Of a stretch of DNA of 64,000 bases, positions 7,624 to 16,489 are shown in pieces. Below the pieces are notes generated by a model. The model did no database searches and was not told the DNA's origin. It worked only from the letters and a program-made list of their open reading frames with translations. Each line of letters begins with the position of its first letter. The first letter of the stretch is position 1. The position numbers were made by a program, and so were the translations under genes. The stretch is taken from assembly GCF_007753265.1 (NCBI RefSeq), contig NZ_CP036349.1:2761363-2825362 (forward strand), read 5' to 3'. This DNA comes from Botrimarina mediterranea. Lineage in GTDB: Bacteria > Planctomycetota > Planctomycetia > Pirellulales > Lacipirellulaceae.

Positions 7624-9036
7624 TTGCGTATCCCGATCCGATTCCAGTTGATGGGCCCCCTCGTGGCGGTCGCGGCGGTGAGCCTCGCGACGGTGGCCGT
7701 GGTCTATGGCCAGCTGGCGACGCGCCAGACGCGCCAGCGGATCGAATGCCAAGTGAGCGGCGTCACTCAAGTGCTGCGGCAGAGCAGCTTCCCGCTCACC
7801 GACAAAGTGCTCCAACAGATGGCGGGCCTCGCCGGCGCCGAGCTGCTGCTCACGGACGACGCTGGGACACCGATCGCCGCCAGCAGTCGTCGAGCCGACG
7901 CCGCCGCGACTGCCGTCAATGAGTCGTCGCATTCGACCACCGCGGACCAATCGCTCGGCAAGACGCTCACAACGCCAGCGGGCGTCTACTTCCATTCGAC
8001 ATGGCCCGTTGACCGGCCGGACCGATCCGGCGCCGCGCGGACGCTGCACGTGCTCGTTGCGAAGACCGAGTACGACGCCGCTTGGCGGGCGGCCTTCCTG
8101 CCGCCGATCCTCGTGGGCGCGATCGCTTCGGCGGCGATCGCCGGCGTTACGCTTCTGGCCACCGGTCGCCTCAGCCGCCTCATGGCCCGCATCGGCGGTG
8201 AGGTCCGCCGGCTCGCCGATGGTGACTTCCGTCCCGTTGAGACGCCACGCCTCAACGACGAGTCGCGCGATCTAGCGCTCGCCGTCAACCGCGCGGCGGC
8301 GCGCCTCGCCGAGTACGAAGAAGAGGTGCGTTCCACCGAGCGGCTCAAGACGCTGGCGACGCTCGGCGCGGGGATGGCCCACGAGGTCCGCAACGCCGCC
8401 ACCGGCTGTCGGATGGCGATCGACCTGCACGCCGAAGAGTGCGACGCGTCGACCTCGGGCCGCGACACGCTCGACGTCGCCAAACGCCAGCTTGGTCTTA
8501 TCGAAGGCCGGCTCAAGCAATATCTCAGCGTCGGCAAGGGCGCGTCGGACGGCGCCATCGAAACGGTCGATTTAACCCAAGTCGCCCGCGACGCCCTCGA
8601 ACTCACCGCCGCCGCGGCTCGCCACGCCGGGGCTTCGGTCGGTTCGCAACTGCCCGCAGGCGTGTGCCCGGTGCGCGGCGTCCCCGAAGACCTCACGCAT
8701 GCGGTCGTCAACCTGCTGCTCAACGCGATCGAAGCCGCCGCCAAACGCCAGGCCCTCGTCGGGACGCCGGCCGCCGTGTCGATCCAGTTGCGGAGCGACG
8801 CCCGCTGCGCCACGCTACAGGTTCGGGACTCGGGGTCGGGCCCCGACGCCAGCGTCGCGCCGCGGGTGTTCGAGCCCTTCGCCTCCGACAAGCCCGAGGG
8901 GGTGGGCCTCGGGCTTGTCGTCGTGCGTTCCGCCGTCGAGCTTGGCGGCGGAGCGGTCACATGGGACCGTGTCGAAGACGAGACCCGCTTTCTCCTACAG
9001 ATGCCGCTAGCGACCGAGGACTGCCAGCATGCCTAA
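7624..9036 (+). CDS. NtrB-like sensor histidine kinase
   Basis: About 470 residues from a TTG start that follows a GAGG site by nine bases and gives an N-terminus of LRIPIRFQLMGPL; an internal ATG at 7651 is the alternative. One membrane helix lies near residues 12-32 and a second near residues 158-180, enclosing a sensor region of about 125 residues. A HAMP-like linker (LADGDFRPVETP) follows. The HisKA motif MAHEVRNAATG puts the phosphorylated histidine near residue 253. The ATPase domain has N-box VVNLLLNAIEAA, G1 box RDSGSGPD and G2 box GVGLGLVVV. The last eight bases overlap the response regulator gene, so the two form a translationally coupled pair. The signal sensed is unknown. Confidence 0.9.
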   Translation: MRIPIRFQLMGPLVAVAAVSLATVAVVYGQLATRQTRQRIECQVSGVTQVLRQSSFPLTDKVLQQMAGLAGAELLLTDDAGTPIAASSRRADAAATAVNESSHSTTADQSLGKTLTTPAGVYFHSTWPVDRPDRSGAARTLHVLVAKTEYDAAWRAAFLPPILVGAIASAAIAGVTLLATGRLSRLMARIGGEVRRLADGDFRPVETPRLNDESRDLALAVNRAAARLAEYEEEVRSTERLKTLATLGAGMAHEVRNAATGCRMAIDLHAEECDASTSGRDTLDVAKRQLGLIEGRLKQYLSVGKGASDGAIETVDLTQVARDALELTAAAARHAGASVGSQLPAGVCPVRGVPEDLTHAVVNLLLNAIEAAAKRQALVGTPAAVSIQLRSDARCATLQVRDSGSGPDASVAPRVFEPFASDKPEGVGLGLVVVRSAVELGGGAVTWDRVEDETRFLLQMPLATEDCQHA

Positions 9037-10405
9037 AGTGTTGATCGTTGACGACGAAGAGTCGATCTGCTGGGGCGTCGCTCGTGTTTGTGAGAAGCTC
9101 GGGCACCCGACACGGTCCGCCTCGTCCGCCGAGGCCGGACTGCGCGAGGCGGCGAGTTGGCGACCCGACCTCATCGTCCTCGACGTGCGGCTGCCGGGCG
9201 TCGATGGCATCACAGCGATCGAATCGTTCCGCGCATTGCTCGGCCCCGTGCCGATCGTCATCGTCACCGCCTTCGGCGACATGGCGACCGCCGTCCGCGC
9301 CGTGCAGAGCGACGCCTTCGACTACCTGCTCAAGCCGTTCGGCGTGCAGGACATTCAAGCCATCATCGAGCGCGCCCTGAAACGGGCGCCCCGTTCGATC
9401 GAGCCGCCACCGTCGGCCGGCAGCGACTTGATCGGCGCCTCGACCGTGATGCAGTCGCTCTACAAACGGGTCGCCCTCGCGGCGGCATCGGAAGCCAGCG
9501 TCCTCTTGCAAGGCGAGAGCGGCAGCGGCAAGGAACTCGTCGCCCGCGCGATTCATCGTCACAGCGCCCGCAGCAAGGGCCGCTTCGTCGCGGTCAACGT
9601 CGCCGCGCTGAGCCCCTCGCTGGCCGAGTCGGAACTCTTCGGCCACGTCGATGGCGCGTTCACCGGCGCGACACGCACCCGGCCGGGCCTGCTCGCCCAG
9701 GCCGACGGCGGGACGCTCTTTCTCGACGAGGTCGCTGACATCCCGCTGCCGTTGCAAGTGAAGCTGCTCCGCGCACTCGAAGAGGGCGCCGTCGTGCCGG
9801 TCGGCGGCGACGAACCGACGCCGACCAAGTTTCGGGTGGTCGCCGCGACGCATCAGAACCTGTCTCAGTGCGTCGCTGCCGGCGCATTCCGTCACGACCT
9901 CTACTACCGCATCTGTGCGTTCGAGGTCGCGATTCCGCCGCTGCGTCAGCGCGTCGAGGACATCCCAGCGCTCGCCGCCCACTTCATGTCGCTAGCGGGC
10001 CGATCGTCTGTACGCCTCTCAGAAGCAACGCTCGACGAGCTGCGGTCGCGGGAGTGGCCCGGCAACGTCCGGGAGTTGCGCAACGCCATCGAGCACGCCT
10101 GCGTGCTCTCTCGCAGCGGCGTGATCTACCCCGAGCACCTGCCGCCCGCGCAGCGGCGCCTCGACGGGCCGATGCCGGCGACGTCGGAGCTGGCCGCTGT
10201 CGCCGCGCGCCGCGCCGATGAACTGCTCGACGACCCTGCCAGTGAAGCGGTGGTCTACGAACGGCTGATGGCGGAGATCGAACGCCCCCTCTTCGAGCGA
10301 GCGCTCGCCCGATACGGCAACGAGTGCGCCCCTGCCGCCCGCGCTCTCGGTCTGCACCGCACGACGCTCAAGCGCAAGCTCGATGAGCTTGAGTCGTCGA
10401 CGTGA
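9029..10405 (+). CDS. NtrC-family sigma-54-dependent response regulator
   Basis: A 458-residue protein with three clear domains. The receiver domain (1-115) has acidic residues DDEE and the phospho-acceptor Asp52 in IVLDVRLPG. The AAA+ domain (about 130-365) has Walker A GESGSGKE at 162-169, the sigma-54 contact loop GAFTGA at 209-214 and Walker B TLFLDE at 229-234. A Fis-type helix-turn-helix at the end (AARALGLHRTTLKRKL) binds DNA. With GAFTGA intact it should activate sigma-54 promoters when phosphorylated by the overlapping kinase. Its targets cannot be read from the neighbourhood. Confidence 0.95.
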   Translation: MPKVLIVDDEESICWGVARVCEKLGHPTRSASSAEAGLREAASWRPDLIVLDVRLPGVDGITAIESFRALLGPVPIVIVTAFGDMATAVRAVQSDAFDYLLKPFGVQDIQAIIERALKRAPRSIEPPPSAGSDLIGASTVMQSLYKRVALAAASEASVLLQGESGSGKELVARAIHRHSARSKGRFVAVNVAALSPSLAESELFGHVDGAFTGATRTRPGLLAQADGGTLFLDEVADIPLPLQVKLLRALEEGAVVPVGGDEPTPTKFRVVAATHQNLSQCVAAGAFRHDLYYRICAFEVAIPPLRQRVEDIPALAAHFMSLAGRSSVRLSEATLDELRSREWPGNVRELRNAIEHACVLSRSGVIYPEHLPPAQRRLDGPMPATSELAAVAARRADELLDDPASEAVVYERLMAEIERPLFERALARYGNECAPAARALGLHRTTLKRKLDELESST

Positions 10406-10435
10406 GCGTCCGTTTTCTGGCACAGCACGGTTCAT

Positions 10436-10520
10436 GTGGGAGGCGTCTCCAGACGCCGATTACAGTATCCATGCCGTTGCGGAATGGTGTGCGTAATCGG
10501 CGTCGGGAGACGCCTCCCAC
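10436..10520. repeat. REPIN-like inverted doublet A
   Basis: Two 28-base arms at 10436-10463 and 10493-10520 are reverse complements at 27 of 28 positions, with a 29-base spacer. The left arm contains its own palindrome (GGCGTCT-CC-AGACGCC). The element fills the gap between the convergent response-regulator and GH172 genes, so as RNA it could also terminate both. Confidence 0.8.
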
Positions 10521-10543
10521 CATCAGCAACCCTGGTTGTTGAT

Positions 10544-12619
10544 TCAACGCGGCTGGAGCCAAATGAAATCGACGCCCAGCCGCGCGTCTTCGCGGCCCTT
10601 GTCGTCGAACATCAGTTCGATGACGTGCTCGCCCTCGCTCAGCTCGAGTTGCTGGGACTCCGACGCCCGTAGCATCGTCCGGCGGCCTTCGTAGAGATCG
10701 ACCTCGTCCCTATCGGCGCCGACGCCGAAGCCGAACGGCTCGCCGTCAAGCGTCGCCCGCACCGCGCCGGAACGCCCGTCAAAACCGAGGCCGATCCGCA
10801 CCTCGTACTTGCCCGCCTTCTTGACGGGGAGCTTGAGCCGCAGCGTCTCGCCATCGGCCTGCGGTCGCCACGCCATCAACTTGCCGTGGGACCAGACCTC
10901 GCCGTCTTCGAGTTGGTGTGGTTGCGCTGTAAGGGTCTCGGGCTCAAAGTACGTCGCGCCGGCCGAGGCGTTCTGAGCGTTCGGGACCCACGGCGCCGGT
11001 AGCCGTGGGATGCGGACGTCTTCGGCGGTGATCGTCACATGATCATCGATGATGCCGGGCCGCCCGTAGTGATACGCCTGACGGGCGTAGCTGAAATCCT
11101 CGACGGGGTGGTACGACAACAACTCCAGGTAGAACGCGATGCGGTCTTCGAAGGGCTGGTCGTCGAGGAAATGATGACGGTAGTTCGCGACAAAGCCGCG
11201 GTTGCCGGGGCCGTCGTTGCGGGGTTGGCCGCAGTAGGGGTACGCGAAGATGTCTTCCGCGCTCCAGGCGTAATTGTAGTAGTCCTCCGAGCCGGTGCCG
11301 AACCAGGAGGGCGTCTTGTCGTCATCGACGAAGACTTTCTCATCCCCTTCGCCCCACCACGTGCCGCCCTGATGGGTTCCTAGGGCCGTGTTCATCATCA
11401 GCGACGCCGTCCCGACATAGCGCCCCGTCCCGCCCGCGACGAGGAACGGGATGTCGAGCGCCGGCGGCGTCGCGATGCCGTGCGTCACCCGCCAGCGGGC
11501 GTAGAAGTGCATCGTGCGATCGTCATTCCAATCGCGCGCTTTGGTGTTCGCCTCACCGCGGATGCGGACCTCTTGCTCGCCGAGGTTGTGAAACTCGACG
11601 ACCAGCGATTCTTTGTAGGGCATGAGGTACCGACTCGTCATCCAGCCATCGTCCTGCACCGTGAACGGCAGCGAAACGTAAGGATTCACGTCCGGCGCCG
11701 CGGCGAAGAAATCTCCCACCGGCGACTGCACCTGGGCCTTCGACCAACCGTCGCAAGTGACGTTCATCACCGTCTGCCGCAACGCCGCCCGCTCGTCGGC
11801 GCCCTCGACCAACAGCCGCAGCCGTTCCAAAGCGCCGGGGCCTTCGACCCGCAGGGGTTCGCTCCGCGCGCCCGGCGCGAGCTTCAGGTCGAAGTCGTGC
11901 GACTTGCTATCAGGCGACAGCCCAATGCCATCCGGGTGGGCGAGGATGAGGCTGACTTCTTTGACGACATCCGCATGGATCTTCAGATCGTCGGCGCGAA
12001 AGGACTTTACCTCAACGTCCTTGCCCTCATACTTGCGAACCTGCACATAGTAAAAGTGCAGCTGCTTCTGGTCGCCGATCCACTCGATGCGGCAACGCTT
12101 CGCGAAGGGCATCGGGCAGTACGCCGCGTCGCGTTGGTACAGAGTCCCACGCAGCGTTTCGGCGGCGACGCCGCTCCCTTCGAGGAACGCCTCGTACGGC
12201 CGGTGCATGAACTGCTCGGCGGGGCCGTCGTAGATCGGCTTGTCGGCGCCGTCGAGGTAGACGCGGATCGTCCCGTTGATATTGGCGGTCCAAGTCCGCA
12301 CGATCGCGCCGGGGCCTTCGACGTCCGCTAGCAGGTACTCGCCGACGCCTTCCGCGTCCGGTTCCTTAAGCACCTTCTCGAACGGCGGGATCGGCGCGCC
12401 GCCGAAGCCGTCGGAGTTCTCGAACCAGTGCGGCCCGCCCGGGACCTGGCTCCGCCGGTCGTAGGAGGTGAACTGGATCGTCTTGTAAGCGTGCTCGGGC
12501 GTCTCGCAGAGCCGCTCGAAGTCGACCATCTCATGAATCAGAGTGGCGGTCGTGACGGGCTCGGCGGTCGTTGTGCTGGCAAGGATGGCCAGAAGCGAGA
12601 TCGTAAATAAGTAGTGCAT
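10544..12619 (-). CDS. secreted GH172 (DUF2961) family protein
   Basis: A 691-residue protein with signal peptide MHYLFTISLLAILASTTTAE. DUF2961 motifs are clear: LADVEGPGAIVRTW near residue 97, and GTGSEDYYNYAW near residue 435 after a WWGEGDE motif. The family is now classed as GH172; characterised members include a difructose dianhydride I synthase/hydrolase and arabinofuranosidases. The last 150 residues (from about 540) look like a carbohydrate-binding beta-sandwich (KLPVKKAGKYEVRIGLG, then ELMFDDKG) attached to the core. The substrate is therefore probably a furanoside-type glycan outside the cytoplasm, but linkage cannot be told. A second GH172 lies at 20.4 kb and shares the carbohydrate-binding-like tail. 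Confidence 0.88.
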   Translation of the reverse strand: MHYLFTISLLAILASTTTAEPVTTATLIHEMVDFERLCETPEHAYKTIQFTSYDRRSQVPGGPHWFENSDGFGGAPIPPFEKVLKEPDAEGVGEYLLADVEGPGAIVRTWTANINGTIRVYLDGADKPIYDGPAEQFMHRPYEAFLEGSGVAAETLRGTLYQRDAAYCPMPFAKRCRIEWIGDQKQLHFYYVQVRKYEGKDVEVKSFRADDLKIHADVVKEVSLILAHPDGIGLSPDSKSHDFDLKLAPGARSEPLRVEGPGALERLRLLVEGADERAALRQTVMNVTCDGWSKAQVQSPVGDFFAAAPDVNPYVSLPFTVQDDGWMTSRYLMPYKESLVVEFHNLGEQEVRIRGEANTKARDWNDDRTMHFYARWRVTHGIATPPALDIPFLVAGGTGRYVGTASLMMNTALGTHQGGTWWGEGDEKVFVDDDKTPSWFGTGSEDYYNYAWSAEDIFAYPYCGQPRNDGPGNRGFVANYRHHFLDDQPFEDRIAFYLELLSYHPVEDFSYARQAYHYGRPGIIDDHVTITAEDVRIPRLPAPWVPNAQNASAGATYFEPETLTAQPHQLEDGEVWSHGKLMAWRPQADGETLRLKLPVKKAGKYEVRIGLGFDGRSGAVRATLDGEPFGFGVGADRDEVDLYEGRRTMLRASESQQLELSEGEHVIELMFDDKGREDARLGVDFIWLQPR

Positions 12620-12814
12620 GTCTCAAGCGTTTTAAGAGCAGTAGAACCGGACGCTAAGGCGTGCCGGCTGATCCTGTTGGCAGCACCTTACTAGCCGCGG
12701 GGCCTTAGCCCTCGGTTCGGTCGCTACGCTTCGCCTCACTTGTTGCGTGAAACTCGATTGGGACGCCACCCGAGGCTAGCATCTACGGCTCATGGTGGTG
12801 ACGCATTTGCTGGG

Positions 12815-14977
12815 CTACTTGGCGACGGGGACGTTTGTCGGCGCGTCGTCGAGTCCATCACGCCAAGTGAGCGGCGCCAAGTACACGCCGCCGCGGCCCC
12901 AGCCCGCGCGGCTGACCCACCAATCGCCCTTCTCGTCACGGACCACTTCCGCGGCGTGCGACGGGATGTGGCCGACCTGATTCTCGACCTTCCAATCGTA
13001 AGGCGAGTCGCTAACGAACACGTCGGTCCCGTCGTAGCCGCCGCGCGGGCCGATGAACAAGTAGAACTTGTCGCCGCGGCGCACCACGAAGGGCGACTCC
13101 GTCGGCCCGCCGAACGTCCCGCTCTCGGTGTCGGTGTAGACGACGCGGCGCTCGCCCCAGTGCAGCAGGTCGTCGCTCTCGACGCAGGCGACGATGTGGT
13201 TGCCCCCCTCCGGCTTGGCGTTGGCCGTGTAATACATCAGCCACTTGCCGTCGTGCCGCAGCAGGAACGGGTCGCGGGCGTCGTAGCCGTCCACCACCAT
13301 CGGGTTCTCCGGATGGCGGGTCCACTCCTTCATGTCGGCCGACGTCGCTAAGTGCAGCTTGTACTTCGAGTGGTCGGCGTCACCGGCGCAGTAGTACATG
13401 TAGAAGAGCCCATCATGCTCGATGACATGCGGCGCCCATAAGTGCTCCTCACGCCATGGCGCCTCGGTCGCGACGCTCAACGCGAACGGCCGTTTGTTCC
13501 ACGGCTGCTGCAACAGCGTCGTCGCCGTTGCGTGGGCGAAGTCGTCCTCGTCGGCCGGGTCGAGCGGCTCGGCGTGCGTGATGCCAAACAGATGCCACAG
13601 CCCGTCGCTGTCTTGAATGAAGCAGTGGTCGTTCACGTACCATGCCTCTTCCTCGTCGACGCCCGGATCGTAGATGTGGATGAACTCGCCGCTTTCGACC
13701 AAAGTCGTAGGCTGCTTCTCGGCGGCCTCTGCCGTCTCGATCTGCGCCATTTCGTCCGCGGTGAACCGCTCTTCGGCGACAGGCTCGGTGCTGTGGCTCG
13801 CTTCGAGCTTGCTAGGCTTCGGCGCTGAGACGGGAACTACCAACACCTCGTTGCCATCGGCGTCCATCTCGATCCTGCCGCTGTACCTTAGCACCGTTTC
13901 GCGGGAGAGCTTCTCCGTGACCCGCACGAGATCGTCGAACGTGTAAGTCGTGTGGCTGAATCGCCGGTCGGTTTGCAGGGCGGAGGTGTAACGCTCGGGG
14001 ATCGCCGCCGTCCCCATCGTTGTGAACAGCACGCCCGCGGCGTTCGACGGGTTGCAGTCCGAATCCTGGCCGCAACGCGTCGCGATCGTGATGGTCCGGT
14101 CGGGGTCGCGCTCGCCATACAGCATCCCGATCAGGATGTAAGCGCCGTTGAGCTTCACGTCGATGCAGAAGTGATCCTCGCTTCCCGGGCCGCAGCAGAG
14201 GCCGTGCACGTAGCCGGGGCTCTTGTGGTACTTCGCCTCAACGAGCCGCCAGACGGCTTCCCACTCTTCGGGATTCTCTTCGTGCCAGGCGACCACGTCG
14301 CGAACCATCTCGGCGTACTGACTCTCGGCCGGGATGCTCCGCAGCGCCGCGGCGATAATCCGCTTCGGGTCCTCTTCAAAAAAAGCCTCGGCGTACATCG
14401 CGCCGACAAACTGCCCACCGTAAACACCATCGCCAAAGTTCATCAGCCGGCCGAACTTCTCGCCCAGGTCGATTGCTGATTGCGGCAGGCCCGGAGCGAT
14501 CAAGCCGCTGTAGTCGGCCTCGATCTGGTAGTCGATATCGTCCGTATGATCGCTGTGCGGCGGGCTCCCCGAGGCCGGCGGGGCGATGCCGCGGCGCAGA
14601 TTCGTCCGGCCCGCGTCGTTCGCGTGCCACAATGGATAACCGCTGTTGGCGAAGTCGATCCCCGCCTGGCGGATCGAGCAGCCCAGCCCGTGCTGCTCGA
14701 GCGTCCGCAGGAACGTCATCTCAACGTAGAGATCGTCCTGGTCGTACTGATTGATCATCTCGGGCGTCCACGCCGGCATCTCCGCGGCCGGGATGATCTT
14801 GCCGTTGAAACGGAACTCCGTTGGAAAGCCCCATCCGACCCCCGCCATCTGCCCGAGCCAACCCGCCTTCATCTTGTCGACGTAAACCTCTAGCGGCAGC
14901 CGTCGTTCCTCGGCAAGCGAACGCGAACCGATCGCGGCGAACAAGCAAAGCGTCAGCAATAAAAAGCGCAGGTGCAT
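12815..14977 (-). CDS. secreted ADP-ribosylglycohydrolase-like domain fused to five-bladed beta-propeller glycosidase
   Basis: I start at MHLRFLLLTLCLFAA, which gives a signal peptide; a GTG 13 codons upstream is less likely. Residues of about 30-350 match the ADP-ribosylglycohydrolase family, with metal-binding-type clusters DQDDLYVE (near 80), HTDDIDYQ (near 145) and DSDCNPSNAAG (near 308). From about residue 435 to the end (720) there is a GH43/GH32-like five-bladed propeller: SATSADMKEWT-like sentences, YDARDPFLLRHDGKW, GGPTESPFVV and DSPYDW. ADP-ribose removal from an exported protein is unexpected, so the first domain may instead act on a glycoside. It lies 195 bases upstream of the GH172 gene on the same strand. 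Confidence 0.8.
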   Translation of the reverse strand: MHLRFLLLTLCLFAAIGSRSLAEERRLPLEVYVDKMKAGWLGQMAGVGWGFPTEFRFNGKIIPAAEMPAWTPEMINQYDQDDLYVEMTFLRTLEQHGLGCSIRQAGIDFANSGYPLWHANDAGRTNLRRGIAPPASGSPPHSDHTDDIDYQIEADYSGLIAPGLPQSAIDLGEKFGRLMNFGDGVYGGQFVGAMYAEAFFEEDPKRIIAAALRSIPAESQYAEMVRDVVAWHEENPEEWEAVWRLVEAKYHKSPGYVHGLCCGPGSEDHFCIDVKLNGAYILIGMLYGERDPDRTITIATRCGQDSDCNPSNAAGVLFTTMGTAAIPERYTSALQTDRRFSHTTYTFDDLVRVTEKLSRETVLRYSGRIEMDADGNEVLVVPVSAPKPSKLEASHSTEPVAEERFTADEMAQIETAEAAEKQPTTLVESGEFIHIYDPGVDEEEAWYVNDHCFIQDSDGLWHLFGITHAEPLDPADEDDFAHATATTLLQQPWNKRPFALSVATEAPWREEHLWAPHVIEHDGLFYMYYCAGDADHSKYKLHLATSADMKEWTRHPENPMVVDGYDARDPFLLRHDGKWLMYYTANAKPEGGNHIVACVESDDLLHWGERRVVYTDTESGTFGGPTESPFVVRRGDKFYLFIGPRGGYDGTDVFVSDSPYDWKVENQVGHIPSHAAEVVRDEKGDWWVSRAGWGRGGVYLAPLTWRDGLDDAPTNVPVAK

Positions 14978-15307
14978 CGATAGGTAGGTGCTCGGAGTCG
15001 AGATCGTGCGAGGCACTTAGCCAGGCACTTTCGTAAGAATCACTATTTTAACGGAGGCGCTGGCTAAAAGCGCGTAAGAAGTCGCGGGCCTCAGCGTCGG
15101 CGTGAACTCGATCACACACGTGCGTCAGAAGACAAAGCGCCATGACGCGCGGCGGCGTCACGCCACACGCCACAGCGCTCTACCACCCCGAATGAACATT
15201 CGGCGGCGCGACGATACGACGCCGCATTTCGCGGAGGCCTGCCCCACTTCAATTGGGTCCACCTCACTTAGCCCCGGTCAATGACGGGGAGCCAAGCGAC
15301 CCGAAGC
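14978..15307. other. intergenic region with short palindromes
   Basis: No gene is supported in these 330 bases upstream of the ADP-ribosylglycohydrolase fusion. TTAGCCAG at 15017-15024 and CTGGCTAA at 15060-15067 form an inverted pair, which may be a weak member of the doublet class. Another hairpin lies at 15268-15293. Confidence 0.5.
15268..15293. repeat. TTAGCCCCG hairpin, uninterrupted relative of the IS target
   Basis: CCCCG and CGGGG pair around the loop GTCAATGA. The left side CACTTAGCCCC and the loop GGTCAATGA also occur around the insertion sequence at 21.9 kb, where the loop has been split. The right side here ends AGCC instead of CTAA, so this copy is imperfect. Confidence 0.6.
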
Positions 15308-16435
15308 TTAGGAAACACGCCGACGTACGGCTCCCACCATCGCCAGAGCCGCCAACAGCGCGGTAGACGGTTCTGGGACCGACAGCGGTAGGGGCAAAGT
15401 CGAGCCGTAGTTCTCGGCCCACAGGGTGTAACCCGCCGGGCCATTGTCGGGCGCGCCGCCGTCACGCCAGACGGTATAGTCAGCGGCGTCCACGACGCCG
15501 TCGGTGTTGTAGTCGCCGGTAAGGCCCGGCGCAGCAGGCAGGATGTCGAAGCTGAAGCCCGCCAGCCCCGAGTTGCCAAACGAGATCGACCCGTCTTGCG
15601 CCTTCACGCCCACTGCAAACAGATCGCCCGGCTGCGCGTCGGTGATGTCGAAGAAGTGCATATCGACAAAGCGATTGGCGGTGATCGTCCCGCTGCTGAC
15701 GAAGTCGAGCACGGCGCCGCCGGCGAGTGAGGTGACTTGTGCCAAGAAGATCTCCTCAGGAACGAAGTTGGCGTTGTCGGTGCCGTCCGACATGACACCC
15801 AGGCGGAACGCGGCAGGTGTCCCCTCACCGACGGCAAACCCCCATCGCCCCGCGGGGAGGGCCTCTGGGTTGGGGTTTGCCGGGTCGTTGCCGAACTGGT
15901 CCCAGCCGTCGAGGATGCCGAGCTGTACGTAAGGCGCCTGGCCGAACGACTGCGGCGACTGCGACTCTCCCCACGCCCAGTTGCGGATCCCGGCGGTCTG
16001 GGTGGGGTCGTCGATCAAAGCGTAGCCGTAACCACCGACGACCCGGCTCGCGAGCACTTGAGAATCGACCACGAAATCAGGCAGATCGATGAGGTTTGGG
16101 AAGAGCGACTCGATGATCGGGTCGCCTGGCGCCGCACTCGAACCGGGGGCGACGTACGCGCTAGGATAATCGAACCGCGTGCCGAACACCGCGTAGCCGT
16201 CGCGGCCGTAGTAGCGCTGGCCGTCCTCATCAACAGCGCTGTAGACATTCGCCGTGCTGGAGGTCCGCCACGGGACGACAACGTAGGGGCGGTTGGGATT
16301 CCCGTTAGGACCAGCGCCGGGGAAGAACGTCCCGCCGATGTTGTAATGCGAGCCGACGAAGCTCAAATCGACGGCGTCTGCCGAGTGAGCCAAGGCAGTC
16401 GCTAGCAGAAGCAGAGTTAGGATGCGAAGAGACAT
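15308..16435 (-). CDS. secreted PEP-CTERM protein with dockerin-like repeats, GTFFPG family
   Basis: A 375-residue protein with signal peptide MSLRILTLLLLATALAHSADA. The body is a close paralogue of the gene at 17645-18556: both share YxIGGTFFPGxGP, GYAxFGTRFDYP, FPNLIDLPxxV, SQxLASR and GYALIDDP, and later RFVDMHFFDI. The C-terminus adds a dockerin-like pair of calcium motifs (GDYNTDGVVDAADYTVWRD and a weaker second one) and a PEP-CTERM tail VPEPSTALLAALAMVGAVRRR. I do not recognise the main domain. With the DUF1559 gene and the paralogue it forms a three-gene run on the minus strand. Confidence 0.82.
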   Translation of the reverse strand: MSLRILTLLLLATALAHSADAVDLSFVGSHYNIGGTFFPGAGPNGNPNRPYVVVPWRTSSTANVYSAVDEDGQRYYGRDGYAVFGTRFDYPSAYVAPGSSAAPGDPIIESLFPNLIDLPDFVVDSQVLASRVVGGYGYALIDDPTQTAGIRNWAWGESQSPQSFGQAPYVQLGILDGWDQFGNDPANPNPEALPAGRWGFAVGEGTPAAFRLGVMSDGTDNANFVPEEIFLAQVTSLAGGAVLDFVSSGTITANRFVDMHFFDITDAQPGDLFAVGVKAQDGSISFGNSGLAGFSFDILPAAPGLTGDYNTDGVVDAADYTVWRDGGAPDNGPAGYTLWAENYGSTLPLPLSVPEPSTALLAALAMVGAVRRRVS

Positions 16436-16489
16436 GAGAGCGGTTCCGCCATGCGAGAAAAGTTAATTCTGTCAGAACGTGGCGCGTGC

